From Halichondria panicea (Eukaryota; Porifera; Demospongiae; Suberitida; Halichondriidae), in the NCBI RefSeq assembly GCF_963675165.1, contig NC_087380.1, forward strand, positions 7,136,017 to 7,200,016: a DNA stretch of 64,000 nt, read 5' to 3'. A program made the translations under genes and the position numbers. Below are positions 37,401-53,894 of the stretch, in pieces; the first letter of the stretch is position 1; each line of letters begins with the position of its first letter. The notes under the pieces are model-generated. The model ran no database searches, was not told the origin of the DNA, and worked only from the letters and a program-made list of their open reading frames with translations.

Positions 37401-37590
37401 TGTGGAAAAAAGCAAGATCACTGATGTGTAGACTACGTACATTTCTACATGTTTAGGAAGCTACAGGTACCTAGGTTGACAGCTCCTAATAGTTAGGTTA
37501 TAGCTATAGACAGAGTGCTCTTACAGTATCAGCAGCAGCGATGGAGATCAAAGAGGCGAGCAGGAGCAGACAAGAACATGAAGAAGACAT
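34477..37590 (-). CDS. HPSE: Heparanase (GH79 endo-beta-glucuronidase), 9 exons
   Basis: Exons (5' to 3'): 37525-37590, 36928-37375, 36458-36614, 36359-36409, 36102-36302, 35731-35842, 35395-35510, 34943-35092, 34477-34633; total 1458 nt, 485 aa (human 543). The signal peptide is [22 protein letters not shown]79 motifs include [10 protein letters not shown]; the acid/base site, rebuilt across a splice as WELGNEPDLF; and the nucleophile region [13 protein letters not shown]. The C-terminal beta-sandwich ends [14 protein letters not shown]. It cleaves heparan sulfate in lysosomes or extracellular matrix. Both catalytic glutamates are present, so activity is expected. The divergent promoter is shared with YJU2B. 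The 3' exons have a broken copy at 31496-32276. Confidence 0.94.
35930..36083. mobile_element. MITE with GTATAGCGGGTAATTTTCGT ends (heparanase intron 5)
   Basis: Inverted ends 'gtatagcgggtaattttcgt' and 'acgaaaataacccgctgtat'. It is a compact copy of the 16281/28024/49568 family lacking part of the core. Confidence 0.7.
36642..36926. mobile_element. MITE (TATAGCGGGTATATTTC family) with a nested 56-bp element
   Basis: Left end 'ctatagcgggtatatttca', right end 'tgtacccgttatat' touching the minus-strand donor of heparanase exon 2. A second element (36756-36811, ctagcctcc...gatcgaggcta) sits inside it, flanked by ATCGCATG on both sides (36748-36755, 36812-36819). Confidence 0.7.
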
Positions 37591-37786
37591 CTTGTTCCCT
37601 AACAAGCCCCGCCCCCTTTTTTTGCCTTCATAGTACACACTACTAGAGATCAACCTTTACCCTAAAAAGGCGTGGTTTCTAGTCTTGCTTATTTTATTTC
37701 AGAGGCCCTAGCTAGCTCTAGCTCTCTCGACTCATCTGATCTGCTCATTCTCTTTTACTGTGCTTTTAACAGCTTACTGGTTCAGT
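37591..37786. promoter_or_regulatory. Shared bidirectional promoter region, HPSE / YJU2B
   Basis: 196 bases between divergent start codons, with a T-run and C-rich block just upstream of HPSE. The promoter role is inferred from position. Confidence 0.55.
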
Positions 37787-39814
37787 ATGGTAAGTGCCTA
37801 GCCTCCTATCACTGTAAGAGAGTGTTAAGTTATCCTTGCTCTAACCAACTCACAGTCTGATCGTAAAGCTGTCAACAAGTACTACCCTCCAGAATGGACC
37901 CCAGACAAGGTACATACAATGACTGGCTGGGTAGACACTGCACAGGTCATGCTAGTATGAATGTGTTGTTGTGTGTGTGTGTAGGGCTCCATCAACAAGT
38001 TCCGAGGGTCCCACCCTCTCAGGGACAGAGCCAGGAAACTGGACCAAGGAATCATGATAATCAGGCCAGTAGTGACGGTACAGTACAATCGATACAGTAC
38101 AGTACAAAGCTATCTTTTACCATAATTATACTTTGACTGCCCATAGAGTATAGATCGATCCTCTGATTTGTCTGCTTCAGAGCTGTGTCACTTTAATATT
38201 CTTTGATGGCTTTCGAGGCCACATCCCACTGTTTTAATATTGATAATATTACTATACCGAGATTTTTTTATAGGTTTGAGCTCCCTTTCAACGTGTGGTG
38301 TGGTGGGTGTGGGGAGCACCTGGGTATGGGGGTGCGGTTCAACGCTGAGAAGACACAAGTGGGCAAGTACTACAGCACACCCATCTTCAAGTTCAGAATG
38401 AAGTGCCATCTCTGTCAAAGCCACTTTGAAATACAGACCGACCCTCAGGTTTGCTTACCAAATTTTGTACTTTTCACCCGCTTGTAATTGTATGTGTCCT
38501 ACGCTTTTTGTCAAAATTAATACGCTTATGAAAGAGCTTCATTAAACTGTCGATCCAAACCCAAGTTACATGTGTGGCATTCAAAAAGTACTATCCTACA
38601 ATGTACATACAGCGTATTGTCTAATGTAAATTGTAGAACGTCTTAAGGCCATGCTAATGATTGCCCAGTGTTGTAACTATATTATATCAACATAATGTTT
38701 TGAGTTGTGTTTGATATTACACCCCTCCTCTCTCAAATTAGAACTTCGACTATGTGGTGGTGAAAGGTGCCTCAAGGAAGAATGAACGATGGGAGCACAC
38801 TGAAGGGGAGACAATGGCGATAGAGGGCAAGTTAGAGACGGAGAAGTTGGCCTCTGATCCAATGTACCGCCTGGAACACAATGTCGAGGATAAGAAGAAA
38901 TCAGACGACGCAGCTCCTAGGATTTCCAAAATTATGGTTAGTTTAGTTTAGTGTGTGCTTAATATCATGTGTATGTACCGTATAGCGGGTACATTTCTAG
39001 GGTATAAATGTTCGCGGTTTTCGCTGATTAAGCATAACATTTTTATACCCACGAATTTAATATATCGCATGTATGCACATGCTGCAAAAAGGTTGCTATT
39101 CTGCAAAAACCTTTCTATGTATTAAATGGTCATTCCACGAAAGTTTATACCCTCTAAATAATATCCCCACTGTACGGTATGTAGTGACCACACACTAGCA
39201 GCTGCTATTACATGATGAATACAGGAGATGCATGAAGACAGACTGGATGATTTCACACTCAACCAACAGCTGAGAAAGACATTCAGAGTGAGCTATATAA
39301 CTCTTATAGACCACTATACCTATTTTCTTATGAAGCTTGTTGTGGTACTTGTTATGTACGTAGCTTAACTTTTACTATTGTGTAAACCCATTAATTTTGT
39401 CACTGTCGATAATTTTTTGTTTCTCCACAGACAGAGAAGCATCGATTGAAAGAAAAAGCTTTGGAAGAGGAGAAACTTCAAATAAAGGCCTCAATCTCAG
39501 TACCCCTTGTGGAGGAGCATAGTGACGATGTACAGCTGGCACAGAAGACAGCATTCACAGCCAAATCATCAGTAGGAGACAAAAAGAGAAAAAGACTCGA
39601 AATACGTACGCAATCAGTTTTCAGTGGTTCCAGCTCCTCCAAGAAAGTAAATAAAACTGGATCTACGAGCTCCTCACAAGCTAAGATGGCACTGCTCAAG
39701 GCCTGTACTTCAGGCAGCAAGAGGAGTGGTGGTGGTGGTGGTGGTGGTGGTGGAGGAGGTGTGAGGGGTCTCAGGAACTCTTTAGGAATTAGACCAAGAA
39801 CACAAACTTTGTGA
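37787..39814 (+). CDS. YJU2B: YJU2B/CCDC130 splicing-factor homologue, 7 exons
   Basis: Exons 37787-37789 (ATG only), 37856-37909, 37985-38064, 38274-38448, 38742-38936, 39225-39287, 39431-39814 total 954 nt, 317 aa. The N-terminus MSDRKAVNKYYPPEW, GSHPLRDRARKLDQGI, a zinc-binding CGGCGEH with CHLCQSHFEIQTDP, and DDFTLNQQLRKTFR all match CCDC130, a member of the YJU2/CWC16 family that contacts the spliceosome around the branching step. The tail is Ser/Lys-rich and ends in a poly-Gly run (GGT repeat) before LRNSLGIRPRTQTL. Intron 3 starts with GC, not GT (ATCAG|gccagt). Intron 5 holds a MITE. The gene is convergent to NDUFB7, 234 bases away. Confidence 0.93.
38976..39181. mobile_element. MITE, TATAGCGGGTA family (YJU2B intron 5)
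   Basis: Starts ACCGTATAGCGGGTACATTTC and ends near 'ccccactgtacggta'. The core shares 'aaatgttcgcggttttcgct' and 'aaaaaggttgctatt' with 36642-36926. Confidence 0.7.
39725..39760 (+). repeat. Coding GGT/GGA microsatellite in YJU2B
   Basis: About eleven consecutive glycine codons, mostly GGT, inside the last YJU2B exon. The run is in frame and near the C-terminus. Confidence 0.9.
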
Positions 39815-40048
39815 CAGTGTGTGTGTGTGTGTGTTATGTATTCCTGTTACAATATTATTGTTCTCAGTATAATTATATAAAAATTTACGTGTACATTATA
39901 CTTACCTATTCAATCCACGATTTTTGCATTTGAAACAAATTCATAATTATATCACATTAAATAATTATCTTAGTGCCACAACTATGAACAGGTGATACAT
40001 TATAACAGTCACAGTTCTACAAAATAACAAGAGAATGGTGAGTGGGTG

Positions 40049-41102
40049 TCAAGCTTTGTCTGACTTTTGTTGACTTCTCTTTTGTCTAACTCTGTCAAGA
40101 TAGCTGCATGGGAATCAAAGTGCATCGTCAATAATAAGCAAATGAACAATAAATATACTAATGTATAGCTATAGAGTATACAGTAATTAGTAGGGACAGC
40201 CTAAAAGGCTGCAATGGCATTCCAAGTAAGCAAAACTAGGCATAACTCGAGAACCAAGCATTATTTTGCAAATCCATGAATTAAAATCCATGACTATATA
40301 AAATTATTAAAGCCTAGAAGAGGAATAGTAAATACTGTAGAATGGCAGCAGACGAACTCCCACTCTCTACTCACTCCTGGAACTGACACTCCTCCCACGA
40401 GTGCTTCTCTTTCTTGCACTTCCACGGCAGATAGTAGTTTTCTTTACGGCACTTCATTAGAGGGATGAAGTAGTGTGCACAGTAGTCTCTCAGGTTGAGC
40501 GGCACCTGGGCTTCGGACATTTCTTCAGATGTCACCTGCATCTCTAGAGGGGGAGGGGGGTAGCCTGAATAATAAATTATGCCCGATAGATATATACATC
40601 CTATTGACTGTACCTAGCATTGTAGATCAGCAACTTCTAAAGCTAGAGAAATTTTGCTAGCTGCGCTGGTAAAACTGCAATGTTATGCTCAAGATCAATA
40701 TTTTTAGCTTATAAATGTTTACTATGGAATGAACACAAACAATTATTATGAACTCATTATTTTACGAACATGTAATTATAAATCAAGTTAGTCACTATCT
40801 TATACTTAATTTTTGTTTAGACCTTGCCATGTCTTGAACATACATTGCAAAACCATTTTGTTATGGTTTTGTATGTTTTAAGCGCATGAGTCCTAGGTAC
40901 ATTTATTTATCTATTGATAGATAGACTACTACTTTCATTGCAATATTTTTGTAACATTGTATATAACTATTTCAATGAAAGATATTTCCCCCCCCTTCTA
41001 AAAGTGATAGTAATTATCCTCTTTACTTAGAAGCTCAGAGAGCCAGTTATAGGTTTACATAATGCAGTGAAGTTTCATACCTCTCTTGAATGGAGCTGCC
41101 AT
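40049..41102 (-). CDS. NDUFB7: NADH:ubiquinone oxidoreductase subunit B7 (complex I), 3 exons
   Basis: Exons 41081-41102, 40375-40543 and 40049-40103 give 246 nt, 81 aa. The sequence has the twin CX9C pattern of NDUFB7: CAHYFIPLMKC and CKKEKHSWEEC, preceded by VPLNLRDY. The first two cysteines and RDYCAH match the vertebrate protein directly. The last exon adds DYLDRVRQKRSQQKSDKA. Without it an in-frame TGA follows WEECQFQE, so the splice at 40375 (CAGGA|gtgagt) decides the end. The protein is an accessory subunit on the intermembrane-space side of complex I, imported by the MIA40 route. It is head-to-head with ELOF1. Confidence 0.92.
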
Positions 41103-41407
41103 CCCTAGCTCACTTGTAAACCTGTGTGTTTCTTTCAGATTTCTTTCTTTTTTACTAAAGTTCAGAGGTCAATATTGTTCTAAATAATACACACCATCCG
41201 TACTCGACTTCCATTCGCCACGCCCATCTAACAAAGACTTTTGTAAAATTTGACCTTTAACCTCCTTTTTAAAGTGCGCTACATTTGGAGTCTAGTCAAC
41301 GACGTCGTGTCTTTCATGTGAATAAGAAAAGTTGCATCACACTTACTTGCTTGGACTATATATAAATAGACTGAAAAGTAGCCGTCAACACACATCCGCA
41401 CACAACC
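41103..41407. promoter_or_regulatory. Shared promoter region NDUFB7 / ELOF1 with TATA box
   Basis: 305 bases between divergent starts. TATATATAAATAG at 41357-41369 lies 39-51 bases before the ELOF1 ATG on the plus strand, implying a very short 5' UTR. Confidence 0.65.
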
Positions 41408-41776
41408 ATGGGACGCCGAAAGAGCAAACGCAAGGCCCCTACAAAGAAGAGGGCAGGACCACTTGATTCTCAGTTCACATGTCCATTCTGTAACCATGAA
41501 AGATCCTGTGAAGTTGACATGTGAGTAGCGTACAAATGCTCTATATTTATTATTATCTTTTGATACGTTTATTCTGTAGGGATCGTCAAAGAAACACTGG
41601 TACTATAAGCTGTCGCGTATGCCTTGAAGATTTCCAAACTACCATTACCTGTAAGGGTATTTCACAATGTCTTTCATTCATTCGTTCACTTTATTTCCAT
41701 TCTCCGTACAGATCTTTCCGAGGCAATTGATGTGTACAGCGACTGGATAGACGCGTGTGAATCTGCCAATAAATGA
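41408..41776 (+). CDS. ELOF1: Transcription elongation factor 1 homologue ELOF1, 3 exons
   Basis: Exons 41408-41520, 41580-41650, 41712-41776 total 249 nt, 82 aa. The basic N-tail [17 protein letters not shown] is followed by a four-Cys zinc ribbon (CPFC ... CRVC) and [20 protein letters not shown], almost identical to human ELOF1 (83 aa). The protein binds elongating RNA polymerase II, acting in chromatin maintenance and transcription-coupled repair. The final codons GCC AAT AAA TGA contain an AATAAA hexamer (41768-41773) overlapping the stop. Confidence 0.97.
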
Positions 41777-42317
41777 ACACTTCTCAACGAGTCACTCTCT
41801 CCCTTTCTTTGCTCGTTTTTCTCTATTTGTGATTTTATATTCATTTCTGTAATGCTCAAAGTGAACTCTGTTTGTTTTTATTGTCTCAACGATGCAACCA
41901 AGCCCACCTTCCACAATAATTTCGTTATCTCAGCACTCACCATTGTTATTGTTATCGCTATTAGCTACACTTGCAATGTTATTGTGCAATCAATTTTATG
42001 AGGGAAGCCATAATTATTATAATGAAAGTTATTATGGTCAGGCCATAGGCAATAGGGGGCTTTAGGGGCTGAAGCCCCCCACGTTCAGTTTTTGGGTCAG
42101 CGAGCCCTGCCAACCTCAGCCCCCCCCCCCACTTGTCTTTAAAATTATCTACACCCCGGCCTGTAATACTACATTAAAGACGTACATTGTATTGCATTGC
42201 ACTAAAAAACACTTCATCGTGTAAATGACTTACAAAAAAATACACATAATAATAATTATAGGCACACAGACATGTTCTTGGAAACTAACATGTTCTTGGA
42301 AACTAAATCGTCCACAA
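41777..42317. other. Gap between convergent ELOF1 and NAAA
   Basis: 541 bases. At about 42033-42170 there is a C/G-rich dispersed-repeat-like stretch (ggggctttaggggctgaagc ...). A direct repeat 'acatgttcttggaaacta' occurs twice at 42270-42305. No coding exon. Confidence 0.5.
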
Positions 42318-43397
42318 TCAGGGCGTTCGAATCCAGGTTGTGTAGATGGAGGGTAGATGAGCAGACATGATAACAGTGTACATAGTACCATTATTCAGCA
42401 CGGGGGGTGTGGAGAGAACCTCGTATAGGCCCCCCCACCCCAGGCTGTCACGAGTGAGCTCGTTCATTGCTTTAATTGCAGGGTCTCGTCTATTATCACT
42501 CGAAGGGGGTGGTACCCAATGGTCGTAGTTGGTCTCCACGAGAAACCAGCGCCCGTTGAAAGCATCAAGCATCCATAAATCAACAGCTGCAAGTCGGTCT
42601 CGTGTAATCACTGCACCTTGCCTCGCCGTGGTACCTCCGATAATAATATAGCTCGGTGCAATCAACGGTTTATCAGCCAACACACGGACAGCTTCATCAA
42701 ACGTCATATCTGGATCAGCGAGAGTGTCTCGAATGAGAAGTGCAGACACTCCATGCGTGCCAGCTAGTAGAGCCTCTAAAGCATTCATCCACCAATCTCC
42801 TTGGTCTCTCTCGTCGAGTGTGATGGTGTATCCGTGCGGTTTCTGGCCAGTAAGAAGACCAACCATGCCTGCAAATGTTGTCCCTGTGTACACAGTCTTG
42901 CCACCTTTCTGGAAGTTGACCACAATCGTTAATCCTCTTAAAATATTGCCGAAATTGTAGTCCAAATTACGAGCGTGGTATATTGTACCATTCAACGTCT
43001 CGGCAACAATACTTGTACAAGCTTTTGCTTCAGGTTTTCCGCCGTGTCCAAATGCAGTCACTTCGTATAACGTATTACCGAGAATGAGCTCGCCGACAGT
43101 CAAGCCCTTGATCGATTCTGTTATTCCAACAATCTCAAGGTTATAAGGATACGGAATGTATTTCTCCACATCTTGTCCTATGAGGCTCACAAGGTCCACC
43201 GTTCCAGGGGGCACCATTGCTTTGATCTCTTTGACTAAGTTTAATATTCCTTCAGCATTGTCTAGGGCCACTTCCTTCCATCTCTGCTCGGGGGGAAGGT
43301 CGAGGTTGATGGAGTATGTCTTTGGGTTGCTGTCTTTGAAACAAGATGCATGCACGACCAGTAGCGCAGCTATAACCAGAGCAGCCTTGAAAACCAT
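42318..43397 (-). CDS. NAAA: N-acylethanolamine-hydrolysing acid amidase (NAAA), intronless
   Basis: 359 residues, the same length as human NAAA. The signal peptide is MVFKAALVIAALLVVHAS. The N-terminal nucleophile of the mature beta chain is Cys127 in KACTSIVAE, with GTIYHARNLDYNFGNILR, YTGTTFAGMVGLLTGQKPHG, YIIIGGTTARQGAVITR and FLVETNYDHW, all hallmark motifs of NAAA/acid ceramidase (Ntn hydrolases). NAAA hydrolyses palmitoylethanolamide-type lipids in lysosomes after autocleavage before the Cys. NAAA-like features outweigh ceramidase-like ones (VETNYDHW..P). There are no introns, although almost all neighbours have them. It is head-to-head with the unknown gene, 164 bases apart. Confidence 0.94.
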   Translation of the reverse strand: MVFKAALVIAALLVVHASCFKDSNPKTYSINLDLPPEQRWKEVALDNAEGILNLVKEIKAMVPPGTVDLVSLIGQDVEKYIPYPYNLEIVGITESIKGLTVGELILGNTLYEVTAFGHGGKPEAKACTSIVAETLNGTIYHARNLDYNFGNILRGLTIVVNFQKGGKTVYTGTTFAGMVGLLTGQKPHGYTITLDERDQGDWWMNALEALLAGTHGVSALLIRDTLADPDMTFDEAVRVLADKPLIAPSYIIIGGTTARQGAVITRDRLAAVDLWMLDAFNGRWFLVETNYDHWVPPPSSDNRRDPAIKAMNELTRDSLGWGGLYEVLSTPPVLNNGTMYTVIMSAHLPSIYTTWIRTP

Positions 43398-43561
43398 AGT
43401 TCCAACTTCTTGTGTTTACCTGTAGACTGGCTCGTGACCGCAATTGTTGAGGGGAGTGGCTGGTTTGCAAAAAGGTGGGTGGGTCTGAATACAGTGCTAG
43501 TGCTAGTGTGTAGGATCTAGGACTGTATAGGTGCAGAAAAATGATTAGCAGCTAGCTAGCC
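43398..43561. promoter_or_regulatory. Shared bidirectional promoter region, NAAA / unknown gene
   Basis: 164 bases between divergent start codons, with tandem 'gctagt' and 'gctagc' words. No TATA box is evident. Confidence 0.5.
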
Positions 43562-45761
43562 ATGACAAACAGAGTGAGCAGTCACCATGCCTGGAGTCAA
43601 GAGACCAATCTTAGGCTCAAGAATCCAAGAGTCAAGAGGCAGCTTGGCAGTACCAGTGCTGGATGGATAACTCCCCTGCAGTTACATCAATCAAGACCCC
43701 CTAGCCCTGCATACTCAACACAAGCTAGCTCCAAAGCATCTACTAGACTACACTCTGGGAGAAAGGCTGCTACTAGGCCTAACTCAAGAGCAAGTGAATC
43801 CTATTCAAGGCTAGACTCAAGATTGCAGAGCTCATCTGCGGCTTCATTACGGTCCGTCTCACTGGGTACATTTTCTAAACCACTCAAGCTGGCACCCAGG
43901 TCTCAGTCATCTCAGGGATTTCAAAGCAAGTGGTCAACAGTTTCTAGGCCCTCCTCCGGTAGCATTACCCCACCCCAAGGCTTCGATCTGGCCTCATATA
44001 TCAAGCAAAACGGATCAGCTAGAGGGATTGTTATTGGACGTAATGGACAACCCACATCTGACAACTATTTCGATGCTTACCTAACACAGTGTGAAAGCGA
44101 ACTGTTTACAAAACAGACAGAGATTGATTCGGAAGAGAGTTCATCCAACATGTCTGAGACAAGTGACAGTGCAGCTAGAAGACACCAGTCTGTTCCTTTG
44201 TGTTGGGAAGAGCAACTTGCACTATCAGAGGTGAGGGTGCATGTATGCTATTGACAGTCGATATGTTCCAACGAGCTAGGAACTCTACAAAATCTAAAGT
44301 ATTATTTTGCTAGCAAACTAACTGATTCTATTATGCTGCTTTTTACCATAACTCATGCACACACCTTGATTATTAGCCTGAGTATCTACGCTACGTCTCC
44401 CCTACACCATTGAGGAATAGTGTGCAAACAAGTGCTCCAAACGGACAACAGCAATTCATGAACAATTTAAAAGTGAAATTGATGCTTAATAACCGGTGTC
44501 TGCTTGACACTACTTGTGTCAAGTTTCTGCAAGAGTCAGCAACAATATTACCCAATCAAGATACAAGTACAATTGCCGAAGAGCAGTCTCCAAATCAGTG
44601 TCACATTCTGGACATACTATTGTACGGTTTAAATCAACACGCACAACAGGTAAATGTCTACTATTAATTTTTTCAGTGTTCAGCTATGACATTATCATAC
44701 TGCACGGATTTGTTACACATGCAGGAACTTGAAAAGCAGACATTTGAAGTGTGTATAGTAAAACGTGATCGTTCAGGCACTGGTGAATCTGTTAGTGTGT
44801 TCAAGGATCTAACTGCAAGGAGGCTGCTCAAGTATGTGTCTGTAATCAAAGTTCATCTTGATGTAGTTCAAACTGGGAGGATGGAGTCACTGGATAGCCA
44901 GCTGAGCAGTGTGACAGTTGTGTATGGAAAACAAAGGTATATAATATAGCATACAAATATACAGTCAGTTGTTATAATCCAGCTTATGACTATGTAAGAC
45001 TATAATCACACATTTTTATTGCAGATTGCTACTATTCTCAGCTCAGTTGCAGTCCTATCTTGACTCCCCCCTTGAACGTGTTAGCACACAACCTAGCTGC
45101 AATGGTTTTGCCAAGCAGCTCCATTCACAGCTTCTCGAGACCCAAATGAAAGAGAAATCGCACGTGGGCACACCGGACATTCCTGAGAAGTTCTTCCACA
45201 AGAGAACCAGCTACTGCAATCAGGAGGACGATGAAGACAGGACAGATATTGCCCGTGAGTGTGTGTACATCTATCGTGTAAATAATAGCATGTATCAGTA
45301 CACATGCTAATGTTTTATGCTATAATTATTATAATTATTAACGGAGTTTATAATAATTATTATAGATGCACTGTCAGACTACTCTTCTCACTGTAAAAAT
45401 AATAATAATTATGCACACAGTGATCTCGAGCTACCTCCCAGAGTTGCGACTGACTGAACATGAAGAGATCTCCTCACCCAGCCACGCTACACTAGTAGCT
45501 ACAGTGCACAATAATGACCCAACATTGACTGGCCCCACTCCACTCTGCACCAGTGTACCCCATTCGGGTAACAAGCGAGCTCCCAAAATCATCATTGTTC
45601 CATCTGCAAGTGAGAAGTGCCACCCAGGGAGTATGCAGTACACTTGCGGTGAGAAAGAGAACGAAAAGACGTTGGACAGTTTGATCAAGCATTATCAGGA
45701 GGACGAGAGTGGAGCTTTCACTACAATTACAAATAGCTGGATTGGACAGTACTTTCAATGA
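43562..45761 (+). CDS. Unrecognised protein, Ser-rich disordered N-half, 5 exons
   Basis: Exons 43562-44230, 44377-44649, 44725-44936, 45025-45254, 45421-45761 total 1725 nt, 574 aa. I do not recognise it. Residues 1-220 are Ser/Arg/Gln-rich and probably disordered (ASKASTRLHSGRKAATRPNS). The middle (about 225-430) is more ordered with leucine-rich segments (FMNNLKVKLMLNNRCLLDTT, RRLLKYVSVIKVHLDVVQ, VTVVYGKQRLLLFSAQLQ) and could form a beta-rich or helical domain. The tail is polar and ends SLIKHYQEDESGAFTTITN. The exon-5 acceptor at 45420 restores the frame (an upstream acceptor at 45365 would run into a stop). It ends 196 bases from the convergent TTLL7 stop. A poly(A)-like AATAAA lies near 45883. 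Confidence 0.75.
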
Positions 45762-45957
45762 GACACAACATTGTTTCTTTTCAATTTTGTTCGCATAATC
45801 AATCAATTACAAAACTGATTTTCAAACATTGTAACATTATGTTAGTAGACAGTCTCTATGGCCAACTCTGAGAGGCCAGAATAAATAAAGTTATAAATAA
45901 GTTATAAAAAAAAGTAGATATTATTTATAGCCAGTCACTTCTTGATTCAATAAATAA

Positions 45958-52787
<6,830 letters not shown>

Positions 52788-53062
52788 CTCTTGAGAATTA
52801 TGGGAAGAGCTGGTTGTTTACTAGAGTGGCTTCAGTAGAGACTAGCTTGCTCTAGAGTTAGCTAGTGCAGTTGCAAGGCTCAGGGTTAGGGCAATACTTA
52901 CAGTGAGCCATTGCAAATACACATCACACTGAGCTAGCTAGCTAGCTAGCGCAAGGCTGGCTGAGCTGCTGTATGGTTTCTAAGGAGTGGGTGGAGCTAT
53001 TAATTACAGAGTGGGCGTAAAAGCTCGTAGGGAAATTCCCTCAGTACACCCACAACAAGCTG
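52788..53062. promoter_or_regulatory. Shared bidirectional promoter region, TTLL7 / MMACHC
   Basis: About 275 bases between divergent starts, containing a GCTAGCTAGC run (52930-52950). The promoter role is inferred from position. Confidence 0.55.
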
Positions 53063-53894
53063 ATGACTAAGGTAAATGAAGCTAGCTAGCTAGCTATAAA
53101 TCAATTAAGCATTGCACTGTGTTTATATCATGTTCCCTCTCATGCAGGCTGAAGCAATGTCTTCTCCACCTCCTGATCAGATTGTCTCGAAGCTGCAAGC
53201 TCACTGCGCACCTCTGGGTCTAGAATGCCACCCTTTTAAAGTCGGCTGGTACAATGGGGTCGTTCAAACCTCCTTTCGCCTACCCCATCACCCAGACACA
53301 CTCGCTCTCATTATTATCAGTACCCCATCAATGTTTGAGCGAATATTCAAACCATTTTTAGGCTCAGCAGAGTTTCAGCCCGAGACAATGGACCCACTCG
53401 ATCAGTGTATGAAAAAAACGTTTAAAGATCTCGCTGAATTGTTTGAAGACTTGCAAGTAGAGACAATCCATGACTTTGAATCTCATGCTAACAAGCGCCC
53501 CAAAGTGTTGGTACAGACTGCTGGACATGTAGCCGGGGCTGCTCGATACTATCAGCGAAATGACATCACTGGAACTGATCCGTGGGGCAAGGAGGAACGA
53601 ATATACGGCGTGTCTATGCATCCAAAATATGGAGGGTGGTTCGCACTTCGTGGGGTGCTCATCTTCAAGGATATTTTGGTACCTGATTTGGAGCAGAAAG
53701 AACCGATAGATTGTGTACCAACGGATGAAATGAAGATTGATGTATTACACAAATACAACACATGTTGGAAGGATTGGACGTTCCGAGAAGTCTGTGTAAA
53801 TGCTATCAAAGAAAGATACTCGGAAGAACAGAAGCTGTACTTTGAAACACCACCTAAAGGAAGACATAAACTGATTATGCAGTACCAGCTGTGA
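53063..53894 (+). CDS. MMACHC: MMACHC (cblC) cobalamin decyanase/dealkylase, 2 exons
   Basis: Exon 1, 53063-53071 (ATG ACT AAG), is spliced to 53148-53894: 756 nt, 251 aa. Matching MMACHC motifs: ECHPFKVGWYNGVV, LIIISTPSMFERIFKPFLGS, DPLDQCMKKTF, NKRPKVLVQTAGHVAGAARY, GVSMHPKYGGWFALRGVLIF, DCVPTDEMKIDVLHKYN and ERYSEEQKLYFETPP. The protein binds and dealkylates cobalamins in the cytosol and passes them to MMADHC. It lacks the Pro/Ser-rich C-tail of mammalian MMACHC (282 aa), as many invertebrate forms do. An internal ATG at 53157 could also start translation, but the spliced 3-codon exon gives the better layout. Confidence 0.95.

Noticed and set aside
40371-40374. NDUFB7 ending at the in-frame TGA after WEECQFQE
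   Set aside because: The same bases form a strong donor (GA|gtgagt), and the next exon supplies the conserved DYLDRVR tail.
45366-45420. Alternative acceptor for exon 5 of the unknown gene (after tattatag)
   Set aside because: Using it leads to an in-frame stop about 30 codons on unless a 28-nt intron is assumed; the acceptor at 45420 keeps the long frame simply.
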